DNA of 64,000 nucleotides, from NCBI GenBank assembly GCA_022184915.1, contig JAGTJU010000010.1, forward strand, positions 1 through 64,000, given 5' to 3'. Below the pieces are notes generated by a model, which saw only the letters and a program-made list of their open reading frames with translations, did no database searches and was not told the origin of the DNA. The DNA comes from Myxococcales bacterium. GTDB lineage: Bacteria; Myxococcota_A; Polyangia; Fen-1088. Position 1 is the stretch's first letter, and each line of letters begins with the position of its first letter. Position numbers and translations under genes: made by a program. Shown one piece after another: positions 17,483 through 26,193 of the stretch.

Positions 17483-18187
17483 ATGGACGATCACCTGAAA
17501 ACGATGTTGGTCCGCGGGCGCGACCACTACCGCGCCAACGAATACGAGCTGGCGGAGCGTCTTTTGTCGGAGGTGGCGAAGGCGAAGCCGCCTTTCCCGG
17601 ACGTCTACGAGATGCTGGGGGTCATCGCACATCAGCGCGGCGCCATGGAGCGGGCCGAAGCGCTCTTCGAAGAAGCCCTCACCCTGAACCCGAACTACAC
17701 GGAAGCCGCGATGTACCTCGCCGTGACCTACAGCGATCAGGGCAAATACGAAGAGGCCCGTCAGGTCTACGAGCGCATGCTCGGGGGCAAAGAGCCCACG
17801 CCGAAGCGCGTAGACCGACTGGTCAAGGGCAAGATTGCCAACATGCACGCCGACGTGGGCCACGCCTACCAGGAGGCTGGTTTCTTTGCAGAAGCCGTCG
17901 AGGAATACCGCAAGGCCCTCACGCTCGCGCCGGGCTTTCTCGACGTGCGGGCCAAGCTGGCCATGGCGCTGCGTGAAGCAGGGCGCTCCACCGAGGCCAT
18001 CGCGGAGCTCGAGGACGTCAAGCGAGAGAACCCGCGGTTCCTGTCCGTTCGCTTGCACCTGGGATTGGCCTACTTCGCCGAGCGACGCCTCGCGGAGGCC
18101 GAGCGCGAGTGGCTCCACGTTTTGACCATCGAGCCCGGCAACCGCATGGCAAAGCTGTATCTCGGCCTGTTGACGACCACCCGCTGA
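17483..18187 (+). CDS. TPR-repeat protein
   Basis: 234 aa made almost wholly of tetratricopeptide repeats (about five): ELAERLLSEVAKAKPPFPDVYEMLGVI, RAEALFEEALTLNPNYTEAAMYLA, EEARQVYERM, EAVEEYRKALTLAPGFLDV, AEREWLHVLTIEPGN. No signal peptide, so it is probably cytosolic. TPR arrays mediate protein-protein contacts; the partner is not predictable. It lies 41 bases after bamD and 20 bases before truD, so it is likely co-transcribed with them. Confidence 0.85.
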   Translation: MDDHLKTMLVRGRDHYRANEYELAERLLSEVAKAKPPFPDVYEMLGVIAHQRGAMERAEALFEEALTLNPNYTEAAMYLAVTYSDQGKYEEARQVYERMLGGKEPTPKRVDRLVKGKIANMHADVGHAYQEAGFFAEAVEEYRKALTLAPGFLDVRAKLAMALREAGRSTEAIAELEDVKRENPRFLSVRLHLGLAYFAERRLAEAEREWLHVLTIEPGNRMAKLYLGLLTTTR

Positions 18188-18207
18188 TCGCGGCACGGTG
18201 CGAAGAC

Positions 18208-19236
18208 ATGGCCGTCTTCCGCTCCAGCCCCGAAACATTCACCGTCCACGAGGTCCCTGCTTACGAACCCAGTGGTGACGGGGCGCATGCCTATGTTTTC
18301 GTCGAAAAGCGCGGATTGACCACGCCGGACGCCATTCGGCTCCTTGCGGAGGCGGTGGGCGTGAACCCGCGCGACGTGGGATACGCGGGCATGAAGGACA
18401 AACACGCCGTGACCCGACAGTGGTTGAGCTTCCCCGAGACGGCGCAGACCGCCCTCGCCGCCCTGGACGGCGCGGTCCTGGCCGCCCGAGGCCTGGGCAT
18501 CGTCTCGTTGTCACGTCACAACAACAAGCTGCGCATCGGGCACGTGCGCAAGAACGTATTCGAGGTGACGCTCGAGCAGGTGGATGACGGGGAGGCCGAG
18601 ACGTTGTCCCGTACCTACCAGCGGCTGGCCCAGGAGGGCGTTCCCAATCGCTACGGCCAACAACGCTTCGGGGTCACGGACAACGTGGCCGAGGGCCTCG
18701 CGCTGCTTCGGCGGCAAAAGCGGCAGCCGGATCGGCGCAAGCGCACGTTCTTGATGTCGGCCGTGCAATCGGCCGTCTTCAACCACGTGTTGGACGAAAG
18801 GGTGGCTCAAAAGCTGCTCACCCAGGTCCTGGCAGGCGACGTGCTGCAGAAGCGGCCCACCGGCGGGCTCTTCACCTCCACCGACGCCCCCACCGATCAG
18901 GCGCGGCTCGATGCGGGAGAGTTGGTAATTACGGGCCCCTTGCCCGGAGTCAAGGCGCCCCGGCCCAGCGCCGGCTCGCCGGCCGAGGCGCTCGAATCCG
19001 CGGCGATGGCCGCCGTGGGCCTGACAGAGGAGTTGGTGCAAGCCAACGCCCGCGATTTGCCGGGCGCACGCCGGCCCCTCGTGATGAACGTCGAGTCGCT
19101 GGCCCCTCCCGCTTTCAGGGACGGCCGCATGGTCCTCAACTTCGCGCTGCCTGCGGGCGCCTACGCCACGGTCGTCGTCGAGGCACTGCTCGGCCGCCGC
19201 GGTGACCCCGACCTGCCCGAAGGTCCACCCACGTGA
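18208..19236 (+). CDS. truD: tRNA pseudouridine(13) synthase
   Basis: 342 aa. TruD makes pseudouridine at tRNA position 13. The catalytic motif GYAGMKDK places the active aspartate at D64. VRKNVFEVTLEQ and VPNRYGQQRFG are characteristic of TruD, as is FLMSAVQSAVFNHVL. ATG 18208 is selected because the sequence upstream overlaps the TPR gene. A 40-residue insertion-like Pro/Ala stretch lies around residues 245-285. Family and function are well supported. Confidence 0.92.
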   Translation: MAVFRSSPETFTVHEVPAYEPSGDGAHAYVFVEKRGLTTPDAIRLLAEAVGVNPRDVGYAGMKDKHAVTRQWLSFPETAQTALAALDGAVLAARGLGIVSLSRHNNKLRIGHVRKNVFEVTLEQVDDGEAETLSRTYQRLAQEGVPNRYGQQRFGVTDNVAEGLALLRRQKRQPDRRKRTFLMSAVQSAVFNHVLDERVAQKLLTQVLAGDVLQKRPTGGLFTSTDAPTDQARLDAGELVITGPLPGVKAPRPSAGSPAEALESAAMAAVGLTEELVQANARDLPGARRPLVMNVESLAPPAFRDGRMVLNFALPAGAYATVVVEALLGRRGDPDLPEGPPT

Positions 19237-19350
19237 GGGTGTCCGGAGCTGTGCTAACTTTTCCGGGGCCCCTTCCGAACGCTCGCGAAGCGCCTCCTCA
19301 AAGACCCTGCGGGTTGCCTCTGCCCCGCACCCGCCTCGAAGATCTCCCTC

Positions 19351-20019
19351 ATGAGCCTCACTGAACGCCTCCTCTCTTTCACCCTGCTCGGCGCCGAATG
19401 GGTGCTGTGGCTTCTTGTCGTGCTCTCGGTAGCCTCGGTGGCCGTCATGGTCGAGCGGGCCCTCGCGCTCGCCGCCAAGGGCCCCGCGTTCGAGAACTTG
19501 GAGGCCGGCTTTGCCCGCCAGCTGGCCGAAGGCAACGTGAGCGCCGCGCGCGCGGCCCTGGGCTCCGCGAAGGCCCCCGAGGTGCGCGTGGCCCTGGCCG
19601 GGCTCGAGAGCTACGAGCGCGGCCGCACCGCGGTGGCGGAGGCCATGGCCAGCGCCAAATCCCGCGAACGGCTGTTCCTCGAACGGAACCTCGGCGTGCT
19701 CGGGACGTTGGGCAACAACGCCCCCTTCATAGGCCTGTTCGGCACGGTCCTGGGCATCATCAAGGCCTTCGCCGACCTGGCGAAGAACAGCGCCGGGGGC
19801 GCCGAGGTCGTGATGGCCGGCATTTCCGAGGCTCTGGTCGCCACGGCCGTGGGCCTGCTGGTGGCGATCCCGGCCGTGGTCGCCTTCAACGTGTTTCAGG
19901 GCAAGGTGCGACGCCGCCTGGCGCACATTGACGCCATCGCCCACATGATCCTGGCGGCCCGGGGGGATGAAGCCTCAGCCCCCGCATCTGCCCCCAGCCC
20001 CGCCCGCGCCGGAGCTTGA
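19351..20019 (+). CDS. exbB: ExbB/TolQ-type proton channel protein
   Basis: 222 aa of the MotA/TolQ/ExbB family. A first membrane helix (WVLWLLVVLSVASVAVMVERA) precedes a cytoplasmic region. The conserved channel segment follows: LGTLGNNAPFIGLFGTVLGIIKAF and ISEALVATAVGLLVAIPAVVAFNVF. ExbB with ExbD turns the proton gradient into work on TonB. It is the first gene of exbB-exbD-tonB (gaps of 3 and 10 bases). No clear ribosome-binding site precedes ATG 19351. Confidence 0.9.
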   Translation: MSLTERLLSFTLLGAEWVLWLLVVLSVASVAVMVERALALAAKGPAFENLEAGFARQLAEGNVSAARAALGSAKAPEVRVALAGLESYERGRTAVAEAMASAKSRERLFLERNLGVLGTLGNNAPFIGLFGTVLGIIKAFADLAKNSAGGAEVVMAGISEALVATAVGLLVAIPAVVAFNVFQGKVRRRLAHIDAIAHMILAARGDEASAPASAPSPARAGA

Positions 20020-20022
20020 GCC

Positions 20023-20466
20023 ATGGCCGGAGGCAGTGACGCCTACCCCAGCGAAGACGAAGGGGGTCGCATGATCACGGACATCAACGTGACGCCCTTG
20101 GTCGACATCGTGTTGGTGCTGCTCATCGTGTTCATGGTGACGACAACCTACATCGTGAATCCCTCAATCAAGGTGGACCTGCCAAAAGCGGCCACCGGCA
20201 GTGAAACGACGAAAACGAGCCTCTCCCTCAGTTTGGACAAGGACGGCAAGCTCTACCTGAACGGGCAACCTGCTGCGGAAGCGGCTGTGACGACGTTCAT
20301 CGGAAGCGAGCTACCCAAGAATCCGGAGCTTCAGGCCGTCATCGCGGCCGACAAAGTGGTTGCTCATGGCGATGTGGTCCATCTCATCGACCTCGTGAAA
20401 CGGGCAGGCGTCCGGCGCTTTGCGATCAACGTGGAGGCGGGTGGCCCGCTGACGCCCACGCCCTGA
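20023..20466 (+). CDS. exbD: ExbD/TolR-type protein
   Basis: 147 aa. One membrane helix (TPLVDIVLVLLIVFMVTTTYIV) with the conserved membrane aspartate in NVTPLVDIVLVLLIVF, the proton-relay site. The periplasmic domain (LSLSLDKDGKLYLNGQ, VIAADKVVAHGDVVHLIDLVKRAGVRRFAI) is the ExbD fold. It acts with ExbB and TonB next to it. Confidence 0.9.
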   Translation: MAGGSDAYPSEDEGGRMITDINVTPLVDIVLVLLIVFMVTTTYIVNPSIKVDLPKAATGSETTKTSLSLSLDKDGKLYLNGQPAAEAAVTTFIGSELPKNPELQAVIAADKVVAHGDVVHLIDLVKRAGVRRFAINVEAGGPLTPTP

Positions 20467-20476
20467 GGCGCGCTTC

Positions 20477-21286
20477 GTGTCGGCGCCCGCCTCCCGTGCT
20501 TTCGTTCGCGTTACGCCGCTGGCCGCGCTCGGTGTGTCGGCGGCCCTTCACGTGCTCGTCGCCCTGTCTCTTCTCGCGCTGCCGACCAAAGGCGCCCGGC
20601 TCCGGACAGAGGTCGTCGAGCTCGAGGTGATCCGTCCTCCCCCGCCCGAAAAGCCGGCGGTGGAGCCTCCGCCTCCCCCTGTCCCACTGCCGCCGCCGCC
20701 CCGGCCGAAACCCGCCCGGGCGCCGGTCCCCGCCCCTCCCAAGCGCGCCCCCGTGCCCCCGCTGCCGCAAGCACCGCCCCCCTCGTCGAGCCCACCAGCG
20801 CGGGCCGACGAAGAGCCCCCGAAACCCGCGTTTGGGCTCACCCCGGAGAGCCTGACCGAGGGCCCCGCTGACGTGGCGATGCCGGTCGGCAATACCGTTG
20901 CCATGGCCCCCACGGGCGTAAGGCCGCCCCAAACGACAGCCTCCCCCTACGCCGGCGGCACCCTCGGGGGAGCGGGTAACGCCCCTTTCGCGCCCGTGAC
21001 CGAAAGCTTCGTCGCAGAGTGGCCACGAACGCTCCAGGAGGTTCGTGCCCCCTACCCCGAGGAGGCCCGGCGCCTCGACGTGAGCGGCACGGTCCGCCTG
21101 CGGGTGGGTATCGACGAGACCGGGCGTGTGCGCGAGGTGAAGGTGCTCAAACGTGCAGGGCATGGACTCGACGAGGCCGCCGTGAAGGCCATGTGGCGCT
21201 TCAAGTTTGCTCCGGCCAAAGGTACCGGCGGTCAAGCCGTTCCGTTCCGAATCAACTACGACTACACCTTTACCCCCGGGGCCTGA
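20477..21286 (+). CDS. tonB: TonB family energy transducer
   Basis: 269 aa from GTG 20477. An N-terminal helix (AALGVSAALHVLVALSLLAL) precedes a long Pro-rich spacer that spans the periplasm (runs of Pro with Lys/Glu/Ala), typical of TonB. The C-terminal domain reads APYPEEARRLDVSGTVRLRVGIDETGRVREVKVLKRAGHGLDEAAVKAMWRFKFAPAK. It would contact TonB-dependent receptors; none is encoded here. It completes an exbB-exbD-tonB set. Confidence 0.9.
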   Translation: MSAPASRAFVRVTPLAALGVSAALHVLVALSLLALPTKGARLRTEVVELEVIRPPPPEKPAVEPPPPPVPLPPPPRPKPARAPVPAPPKRAPVPPLPQAPPPSSSPPARADEEPPKPAFGLTPESLTEGPADVAMPVGNTVAMAPTGVRPPQTTASPYAGGTLGGAGNAPFAPVTESFVAEWPRTLQEVRAPYPEEARRLDVSGTVRLRVGIDETGRVREVKVLKRAGHGLDEAAVKAMWRFKFAPAKGTGGQAVPFRINYDYTFTPGA

Positions 21287-21461
21287 AACCCGGCGCGAGG
21301 CTTTAGCGGCCCTTGGCCCGCGCCGATGAGGGGAAGGTGCTCTCCGACACGCAACGCCTCGCCCACGGGCGACCGCCGAGCATCGACCGGCCCACAGGCC
21401 CCCCCGCAGGAAAGGGCCGGTGGGCCTCACGCAGCTGCGCGCATTTGCCGGTCAGCGAACC

Positions 21462-21491
21462 TGGACACGATGCCCCATCGGGGGATATTCT
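21462..21491 (+). promoter_or_regulatory. Candidate promoter of OmpA-like gene
   Basis: TGGACA (21462-21467), an 18-base spacer and TATTCT (21486-21491). Predicted transcription start near 21498, about 10 bases before ATG 21508. Confidence 0.4.
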
Positions 21492-21507
21492 GCCCGCAGA
21501 CTCGAAC

Positions 21508-23442
21508 ATGGTGACCGCACACGGAGTACCCCGCAGGTACGCTTCGGTATTGTTGGGATTGGGCGTCGCGAGCACGGTCGCGATGGTGGCGAGCTCGGCG
21601 GTGGCGCAGGACGCACCTACCGAGAAGTCGATCGAGGTACAGCTGTTCCAGTCTGCGATCGGCCCCAAAGGCTTTCTCACCGTGGACAGCGCCTCGGTGC
21701 CAGCCCACAAAACCTTCGGGTTGGGCCTGTGGTTCAACTACCAAAGAAGCCCGTTTTCTCTCTATACGGTCACGGGAAACGACCAACTTCGACAAACCGT
21801 CGACGTGGTCGAGCAGCAGATGACGGCCGAGCTGACCGGCGCCGTGGGCTTGCTCGACAAGCTCCAGCTGGGCATGGCCTTGCCCGTCACGTTGATGCTC
21901 GACGGGAAAAGCTACACGTCAGCTGGTCAGGCTGGACCCGATCTGTCGGGCGCAGGGGTGGGAGACCTTAGGCTCGAGGTGAAGGGGCTCTTGTCCCACG
22001 TGAGCTACGGCGGCAGCCAGCGCGACGACTCCGACCCCACCTCCGAGGACGTCGTGGGCGATAGCGACTTCTTCGTGGCCGCGGCGGCAGGCGTGACGGT
22101 ACCTACCGGCAATCAGGACAAGTTCCTCGGTGACAAGACGGTCACCGGGCGCGCCCGGGTGATTCTGGAGTACCGCAAGGGCGACCTCCGTGCCGGTGGG
22201 TACGCCGGCGCACTCTTCCGCAAGGAGACCCAGGCCTTCGCCGCCGAGGTAGGTCACCAAGTCATGTACGGTGTGGCTTCCGAGTACAGCCTGCACCGGC
22301 AGGTGGCGCTGCTGGCCGAACTGTTCGGCCGCAACGGTTTCAATCGTTACGTCGACGCGAACCCGATGGAGCTCGACGTGGCGATGCGTGTGAACATCAC
22401 CAGCATGCTCGCCGTCACGGTGGGTGGCGGGGCAGGATTGATCAAGGGCATCGGCTCGCCCAAGGCCCGCGGATTTCTGGGCGTCACCTTCAACCCCGAC
22501 TTCCGCGACGCGGATGGCGATGGCGTCTACGACGTGGACGACCGCTGCCCGGACGCCCAAGAAGATCGGGACGGCTTTCGGGACCGAGACGGCTGCCCCG
22601 ACCCCGACAACGACGGCGACGCTCTGCCCGACACGGAAGACAAGTGTCCGCTCGACGCCGAAGACGTCGACCAGTTTCAAGATGAGGATGGCTGCCCCGA
22701 GCCCGACAATGATGGCGACGGCATACCCGACCTGAAAGATCCCTGCCCGAACGCAGCCGAAGACGGGCAAGGCAGGCGCCCGAGCGACGGTTGCCCCTCC
22801 ACCACGGAAGACGCCGACGGCGACGGCGTCGTGGACGCCAAAGACCAGTGCAGTGACGAACCCGAAGACCGAGACGGCTTCCAGGATTACGATGGCTGCC
22901 CCGACGTGGACAACGACGACGACGGCATTCCCGACCAGTTCGACACCTGCCCCGGCGAAGCCGAGGATCCAGACGGGTTTGCGGACGAAGACGGCTGCCC
23001 CGACCCCGACAACGACAACGACGGCTTCCCCGATGCGCAGGACCAGTGCCCGGCCGAGGCGGAAACGCTCAACGGAAACAAAGACGACGACGGCTGCCCC
23101 GATCCAGGCGCCGAGGTGGTTCACCTCTCCGAACGCGAAATCGAGGTGCGGGAGCGCATTTCCTTCAAGGGCGCCGCGCTAACCCCACCCGGCCAGGTGC
23201 TGGTACGTCTCGTAGCGCTGGCGCTCAAGGGGCATCCGGAGCTCGCGCAGGTGCGAATCGAGGTGTCTGCCGGCAGTGACGGGGAAGCCCAAAGCCGCGC
23301 AGAGGCCATCAAGCAGGCGCTCGTGGCCGAGGGCGTGGACGGCAAGCGGCTCAGGACCACCGGGAAGACGGCTCGGGCCGCCGTGAGCTTCGTCATCGAG
23401 ACCATCACCCCCGCGCCCGGCGCGGGAGCAGGGGGCCCCTAG
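21508..23442 (+). CDS. OmpA-like outer-membrane protein with thrombospondin type-3 repeats
   Basis: 644 aa. A signal peptide (LGLGVASTVAMVASSAVA) precedes about 300 residues predicted as a beta-barrel (GLWFNYQRSPFSLYTV, LQLGMALPVTLMLDG, GGYAGALFRKET). Residues about 335-530 are a run of Asp-rich type-3 repeats (DADGDGVYDVDDRCP, DPDNDGDALPDTEDKCP), which bind calcium. The last 110 residues fit an OmpA C-terminal domain only in outline (VLVRLVALALKGHPELAQVRIEV, SRAEAIKQALVAEGVDGKRLRTTG); the usual GHTD and LSxxRA signatures are degraded. It may therefore bind peptidoglycan poorly. ATG 21508 begins the signal peptide. Confidence 0.85.
   Translation: MVTAHGVPRRYASVLLGLGVASTVAMVASSAVAQDAPTEKSIEVQLFQSAIGPKGFLTVDSASVPAHKTFGLGLWFNYQRSPFSLYTVTGNDQLRQTVDVVEQQMTAELTGAVGLLDKLQLGMALPVTLMLDGKSYTSAGQAGPDLSGAGVGDLRLEVKGLLSHVSYGGSQRDDSDPTSEDVVGDSDFFVAAAAGVTVPTGNQDKFLGDKTVTGRARVILEYRKGDLRAGGYAGALFRKETQAFAAEVGHQVMYGVASEYSLHRQVALLAELFGRNGFNRYVDANPMELDVAMRVNITSMLAVTVGGGAGLIKGIGSPKARGFLGVTFNPDFRDADGDGVYDVDDRCPDAQEDRDGFRDRDGCPDPDNDGDALPDTEDKCPLDAEDVDQFQDEDGCPEPDNDGDGIPDLKDPCPNAAEDGQGRRPSDGCPSTTEDADGDGVVDAKDQCSDEPEDRDGFQDYDGCPDVDNDDDGIPDQFDTCPGEAEDPDGFADEDGCPDPDNDNDGFPDAQDQCPAEAETLNGNKDDDGCPDPGAEVVHLSEREIEVRERISFKGAALTPPGQVLVRLVALALKGHPELAQVRIEVSAGSDGEAQSRAEAIKQALVAEGVDGKRLRTTGKTARAAVSFVIETITPAPGAGAGGP
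22501..23103 (+). repeat. Thrombospondin type-3-like coding repeats
   Basis: Imperfect repeats of about 35 codons, each with a DxDxDGxxDxxDxCP core, encoding the calcium-binding stalk of the OmpA-like protein. The repetition is clearest at the protein level. Confidence 0.8.
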
Positions 23443-23454
23443 GGCTGCGGGACA

Positions 23455-23477
23455 CCCGGGGGCGTCGCGCCTCCGGG
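23455..23477 (+). terminator. Intercistronic hairpin
   Basis: CCCGGGGGCG, loop TCG, CGCCTCCGGG: nine of ten pairs plus one mismatch. It lies between the OmpA-like and PP2C genes. No T-run follows, so it may be a processing or stability element instead. Confidence 0.4.
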
Positions 23478-23499
23478 CCTCCCGGCCGGGGCGTGGGCC

Positions 23500-24279
23500 A
23501 TGACCTTCAAGGCGCAAGGATGGGCACTTACGGATGTGGGCCAAAAGCGGGACCACAACGAGGATAGCTATCTGTGCAACGACGAGATCGCGCTCTATGC
23601 CGTGGCCGACGGCATGGGCGGCCACCTCGGCGGCGAGAAAGCAAGCCGTATGGCCGTGGACGTACTCGAGCAAGAAATTTCGCGAGGCATTTCCCTCGGC
23701 GTCACACGAACGAACGACGCCATTCCCGTACCCACGCCCGGCCTTCACCCCATCGCCAAGGCGATGCGGAACGCAGTCAACGAGGCCACGCGCACGATCT
23801 GGCAAACGGCGCAGGTGAACCCGCAATACGCTGGTATGGGCACCACCATGACGGGTCTCATCGTGCATCGCGACCGTGTGACGATTTGCCACGTCGGTGA
23901 CTCGCGCGCGTATCTGTACCGCCAGGGCCAAACCCGTCAGCTGACCGAAGATCACTCGTGGATCGCAGAGCAGATTCGGGCGGGCCTGGTCGATCCGGAC
24001 GATCTCATCGCGTCGCGGTTCCGCAACATCATCACCCGTTCCGTGGGCTTCGAGCCCACCGTGGACCCCGACCTCATGACCTTGCCCGTAGAAGCGGGCG
24101 ATTGCTTCCTGCTTTGCTCCGACGGGCTATCGAACCACGTCTCCGCCGAGGAGATCGGCAACGTGCTCGCGACGCAGTTCTATGCCGAGGCCGGGCAGAC
24201 GCTGATCGAGATGGCGAACCAACGCGGCGGGGACGACAACATCACCGTGCTGGTGGTGTATGTGTCGAATGCCCCTTGA
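23500..24279 (+). CDS. PP2C-type protein serine/threonine phosphatase
   Basis: 259 aa. The metal-dependent phosphatase motifs are intact: GQKRDHNEDS, VADGMGGHLGGEKAS, GMGTTMTGL, ICHVGDSRAYLY, CSDGLSNHV and GGDDNITVLVV, which together give the Asp ligands for two metal ions. It is a compact, cytosolic single-domain enzyme of the Stp type that reverses Ser/Thr kinase action. A candidate partner kinase is encoded at 60190-61593, though not adjacent. The next gene is the HEAT/DUF349 protein. Confidence 0.9.
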   Translation: MTFKAQGWALTDVGQKRDHNEDSYLCNDEIALYAVADGMGGHLGGEKASRMAVDVLEQEISRGISLGVTRTNDAIPVPTPGLHPIAKAMRNAVNEATRTIWQTAQVNPQYAGMGTTMTGLIVHRDRVTICHVGDSRAYLYRQGQTRQLTEDHSWIAEQIRAGLVDPDDLIASRFRNIITRSVGFEPTVDPDLMTLPVEAGDCFLLCSDGLSNHVSAEEIGNVLATQFYAEAGQTLIEMANQRGGDDNITVLVVYVSNAP

Positions 24280-24335
24280 GCTTGCCGAGCCCCGGGGCGC
24301 CCTGCGCCTAACGGTGGCGTGGCGGGCCCAACGGT

Positions 24336-24341
24336 GCTAAT
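24336..24341 (+). promoter_or_regulatory. -10-like box before HEAT/DUF349 gene
   Basis: GCTAAT within GTGCTAATTC, 13 bases before ATG 24355. The same GTGCTA start appears before aroB. No strong -35. Confidence 0.3.
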
Positions 24342-24354
24342 TCGGTTTACGCTC

Positions 24355-26151
24355 ATGGGCCTCCTCGACGTCTTTCGCCCCCGCTGGAAGCACAGCAACC
24401 CCGACGTACGCCTCCAGGCGGTCAAGGTCCTCGACGACGACCAGGCCCTCGGGGAAGCAGCTGCCCGCGACGAGGACGAGCGCATTCGGCGCGCCGCGAT
24501 CCGTCAGATGGTGGACCCCTGGCGGCTGAAGAACGTCGCCCACGTGCAAAGCGACGACCGTCTCCGCAGCCTGGCCCTGGCGCGGGCCCGGGAGCTCTTC
24601 GTGCAGATCGCTCTTTCCGGACAGGAAAGCGAAAGGAACTCCCTGGCCGCCGTGCGAGACCTGGAGAGCCAAGAGCACTTGGCCGAGATCGCGCTGCGCG
24701 CGCCCCGCCCGGCCGTCAGGAGGCAAGCTCTGGATCTCGTCGTCGCCAAGGGAGCTCTGGCCAACTTGGTTCGCCGGGCCACAGACCGGGAGCTTCGCCT
24801 CGCGGCCCTCGCGCGGCTTTCGGACCCCGACACGATCAAACACCTGGTTTGCCAGGAAAAAGATCCCTCTTTTGCGGGCGTCCTGCTGGACCGGCTCGAC
24901 CCGGCGGCCCTGGTGTTCGTCGCCGAGAGGGCCCGCACCAAGTCCGTGGCCAAGCTGGCACGTCAGCGGGTGCCAGCAGCCACGGCGGCCTCGGCCCCTG
25001 CGGTCACGGCCGACCTCGAGGCTCTCAAGCGGCACGCCCGGCAGCACCAAGTGACCCGTGAGATGGAGGCACTGTCTGCGAACGCCGGGGCCGGAAGTGA
25101 GGAGGACGAACGAAAGAGCGTCGACCTCGAGACCGAGTGGGCGCTCGTGGGCGCAGAAGCCGAGGTGGAGCTGCGCGTGCGCTTCGAGGCGGCCGCCAGG
25201 CGTTTTCGGCGAGTGCACGGCCCTGCGGCCGAGGCGAGAAAAAAAGCAGAAGCGCGCCAGGCCGCCCAGCGCATCGCCGCGAAGATGCAGGCGCTGGCCG
25301 GGCGCATGGAGGACGAGGCCGCCCCCAAGGCCGTCGCGCCGTCGGCTCCGGCGCCGGAGCCCCCCGCTCGTCAAGAGGCCCCGCCCGTCAAGACGCCAGA
25401 GGCCGCGCGGCCGGTCCTGCGGCCGCATGAGCTCGCCAACGAAACCACGGCGCTGCGGGCACTGCTACCCCACCTCGAATCGGCACTGCCGACCGATCGC
25501 CTGCGGGTGCTCAACGGGGCCCTCAAGCAATCTCGGGCTGCGGGGCAACGGCTGGAACGCCTGCTCTCGCTGCCCGCCCCGCAAGGCGAGGAGGCGCTCT
25601 CACCGGCCCCCGACGGCGCCGCGGCCGGTGCGCCGCAGACCGAGCCCGTCGATGCACGCAGCGACGCAACGGCGTTGCGGCTGACGCTGAGCGGCCTGGA
25701 GTCCTCCCTGCGCGCGCGCATCGCCGAGATAGAACAGCGCGAAGACTGGAAGCGGTGGGCGAACCTTCAGCAGCTCGAGCTCGTGTGCCGTCAGGCAGAG
25801 GTGCTGCGCGAGGTCCTGCCCGACTTCCCCGACAAGAGCCAGGCCCGGGTGGAGCTGTCTAACCTCAGAGCCGCCTGGCGCCGGGTGGGCCCCGTGCCCG
25901 CCGAGCGCAAAAACGAACTTTGGATGCGCTTCAAGGCCGCCTGCGAGGGCGTGCTCGGGATCGTGGGGGACCAGGAAGGCCCGGGTCGCGCCTCCGCGTC
26001 GCAAGCGGAAGACGCCGCAACCCCCACGCCCTCTACCGAGGAAGCGTCCCTCGGAAGCGAAACCTCTGACGCGCCCGCTCCAGAGGCCAGCTTGGCCCCC
26101 GCCCCCTCCGAGGGCACCGGGGACGTTGTCCAGGACACGACCGAGGCGTAG
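24355..26151 (+). CDS. HEAT-like and DUF349 domain protein
   Basis: 598 aa, no signal peptide. The first 220 residues look like HEAT/armadillo-type helices (NPDVRLQAVKVLDDDQALG, LRLAALARLSDPDTIKHLV). A central coiled-coil and Ala/Glu/Pro-rich region follows. The region 480-560 (REDWKRWANLQQLELVCRQAEVL and LSNLRAAWRRVGPVPAERKNELWMRFKAACE) matches DUF349, helical repeats of unknown role. ATG 24355 (MGLLDVFRPRWKHS) is preferred over upstream in-frame ATG because of the conserved-looking start. The last 60 residues are acidic and disordered. Confidence 0.75.
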   Translation: MGLLDVFRPRWKHSNPDVRLQAVKVLDDDQALGEAAARDEDERIRRAAIRQMVDPWRLKNVAHVQSDDRLRSLALARARELFVQIALSGQESERNSLAAVRDLESQEHLAEIALRAPRPAVRRQALDLVVAKGALANLVRRATDRELRLAALARLSDPDTIKHLVCQEKDPSFAGVLLDRLDPAALVFVAERARTKSVAKLARQRVPAATAASAPAVTADLEALKRHARQHQVTREMEALSANAGAGSEEDERKSVDLETEWALVGAEAEVELRVRFEAAARRFRRVHGPAAEARKKAEARQAAQRIAAKMQALAGRMEDEAAPKAVAPSAPAPEPPARQEAPPVKTPEAARPVLRPHELANETTALRALLPHLESALPTDRLRVLNGALKQSRAAGQRLERLLSLPAPQGEEALSPAPDGAAAGAPQTEPVDARSDATALRLTLSGLESSLRARIAEIEQREDWKRWANLQQLELVCRQAEVLREVLPDFPDKSQARVELSNLRAAWRRVGPVPAERKNELWMRFKAACEGVLGIVGDQEGPGRASASQAEDAATPTPSTEEASLGSETSDAPAPEASLAPAPSEGTGDVVQDTTEA

Positions 26152-26166
26152 ATCCCCGCGCCCCCA

Positions 26167-26181
26167 GGGCGCAGGACGCCC
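26167..26181. terminator. Short hairpin between convergent genes
   Basis: GGGCG, loop CAGGA, CGCCC. Sited between the stop of the HEAT/DUF349 gene and the spoVR stop; could serve both directions. No T-run. Confidence 0.3.
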
Positions 26182-26193
26182 AGGTCCCCCGCT

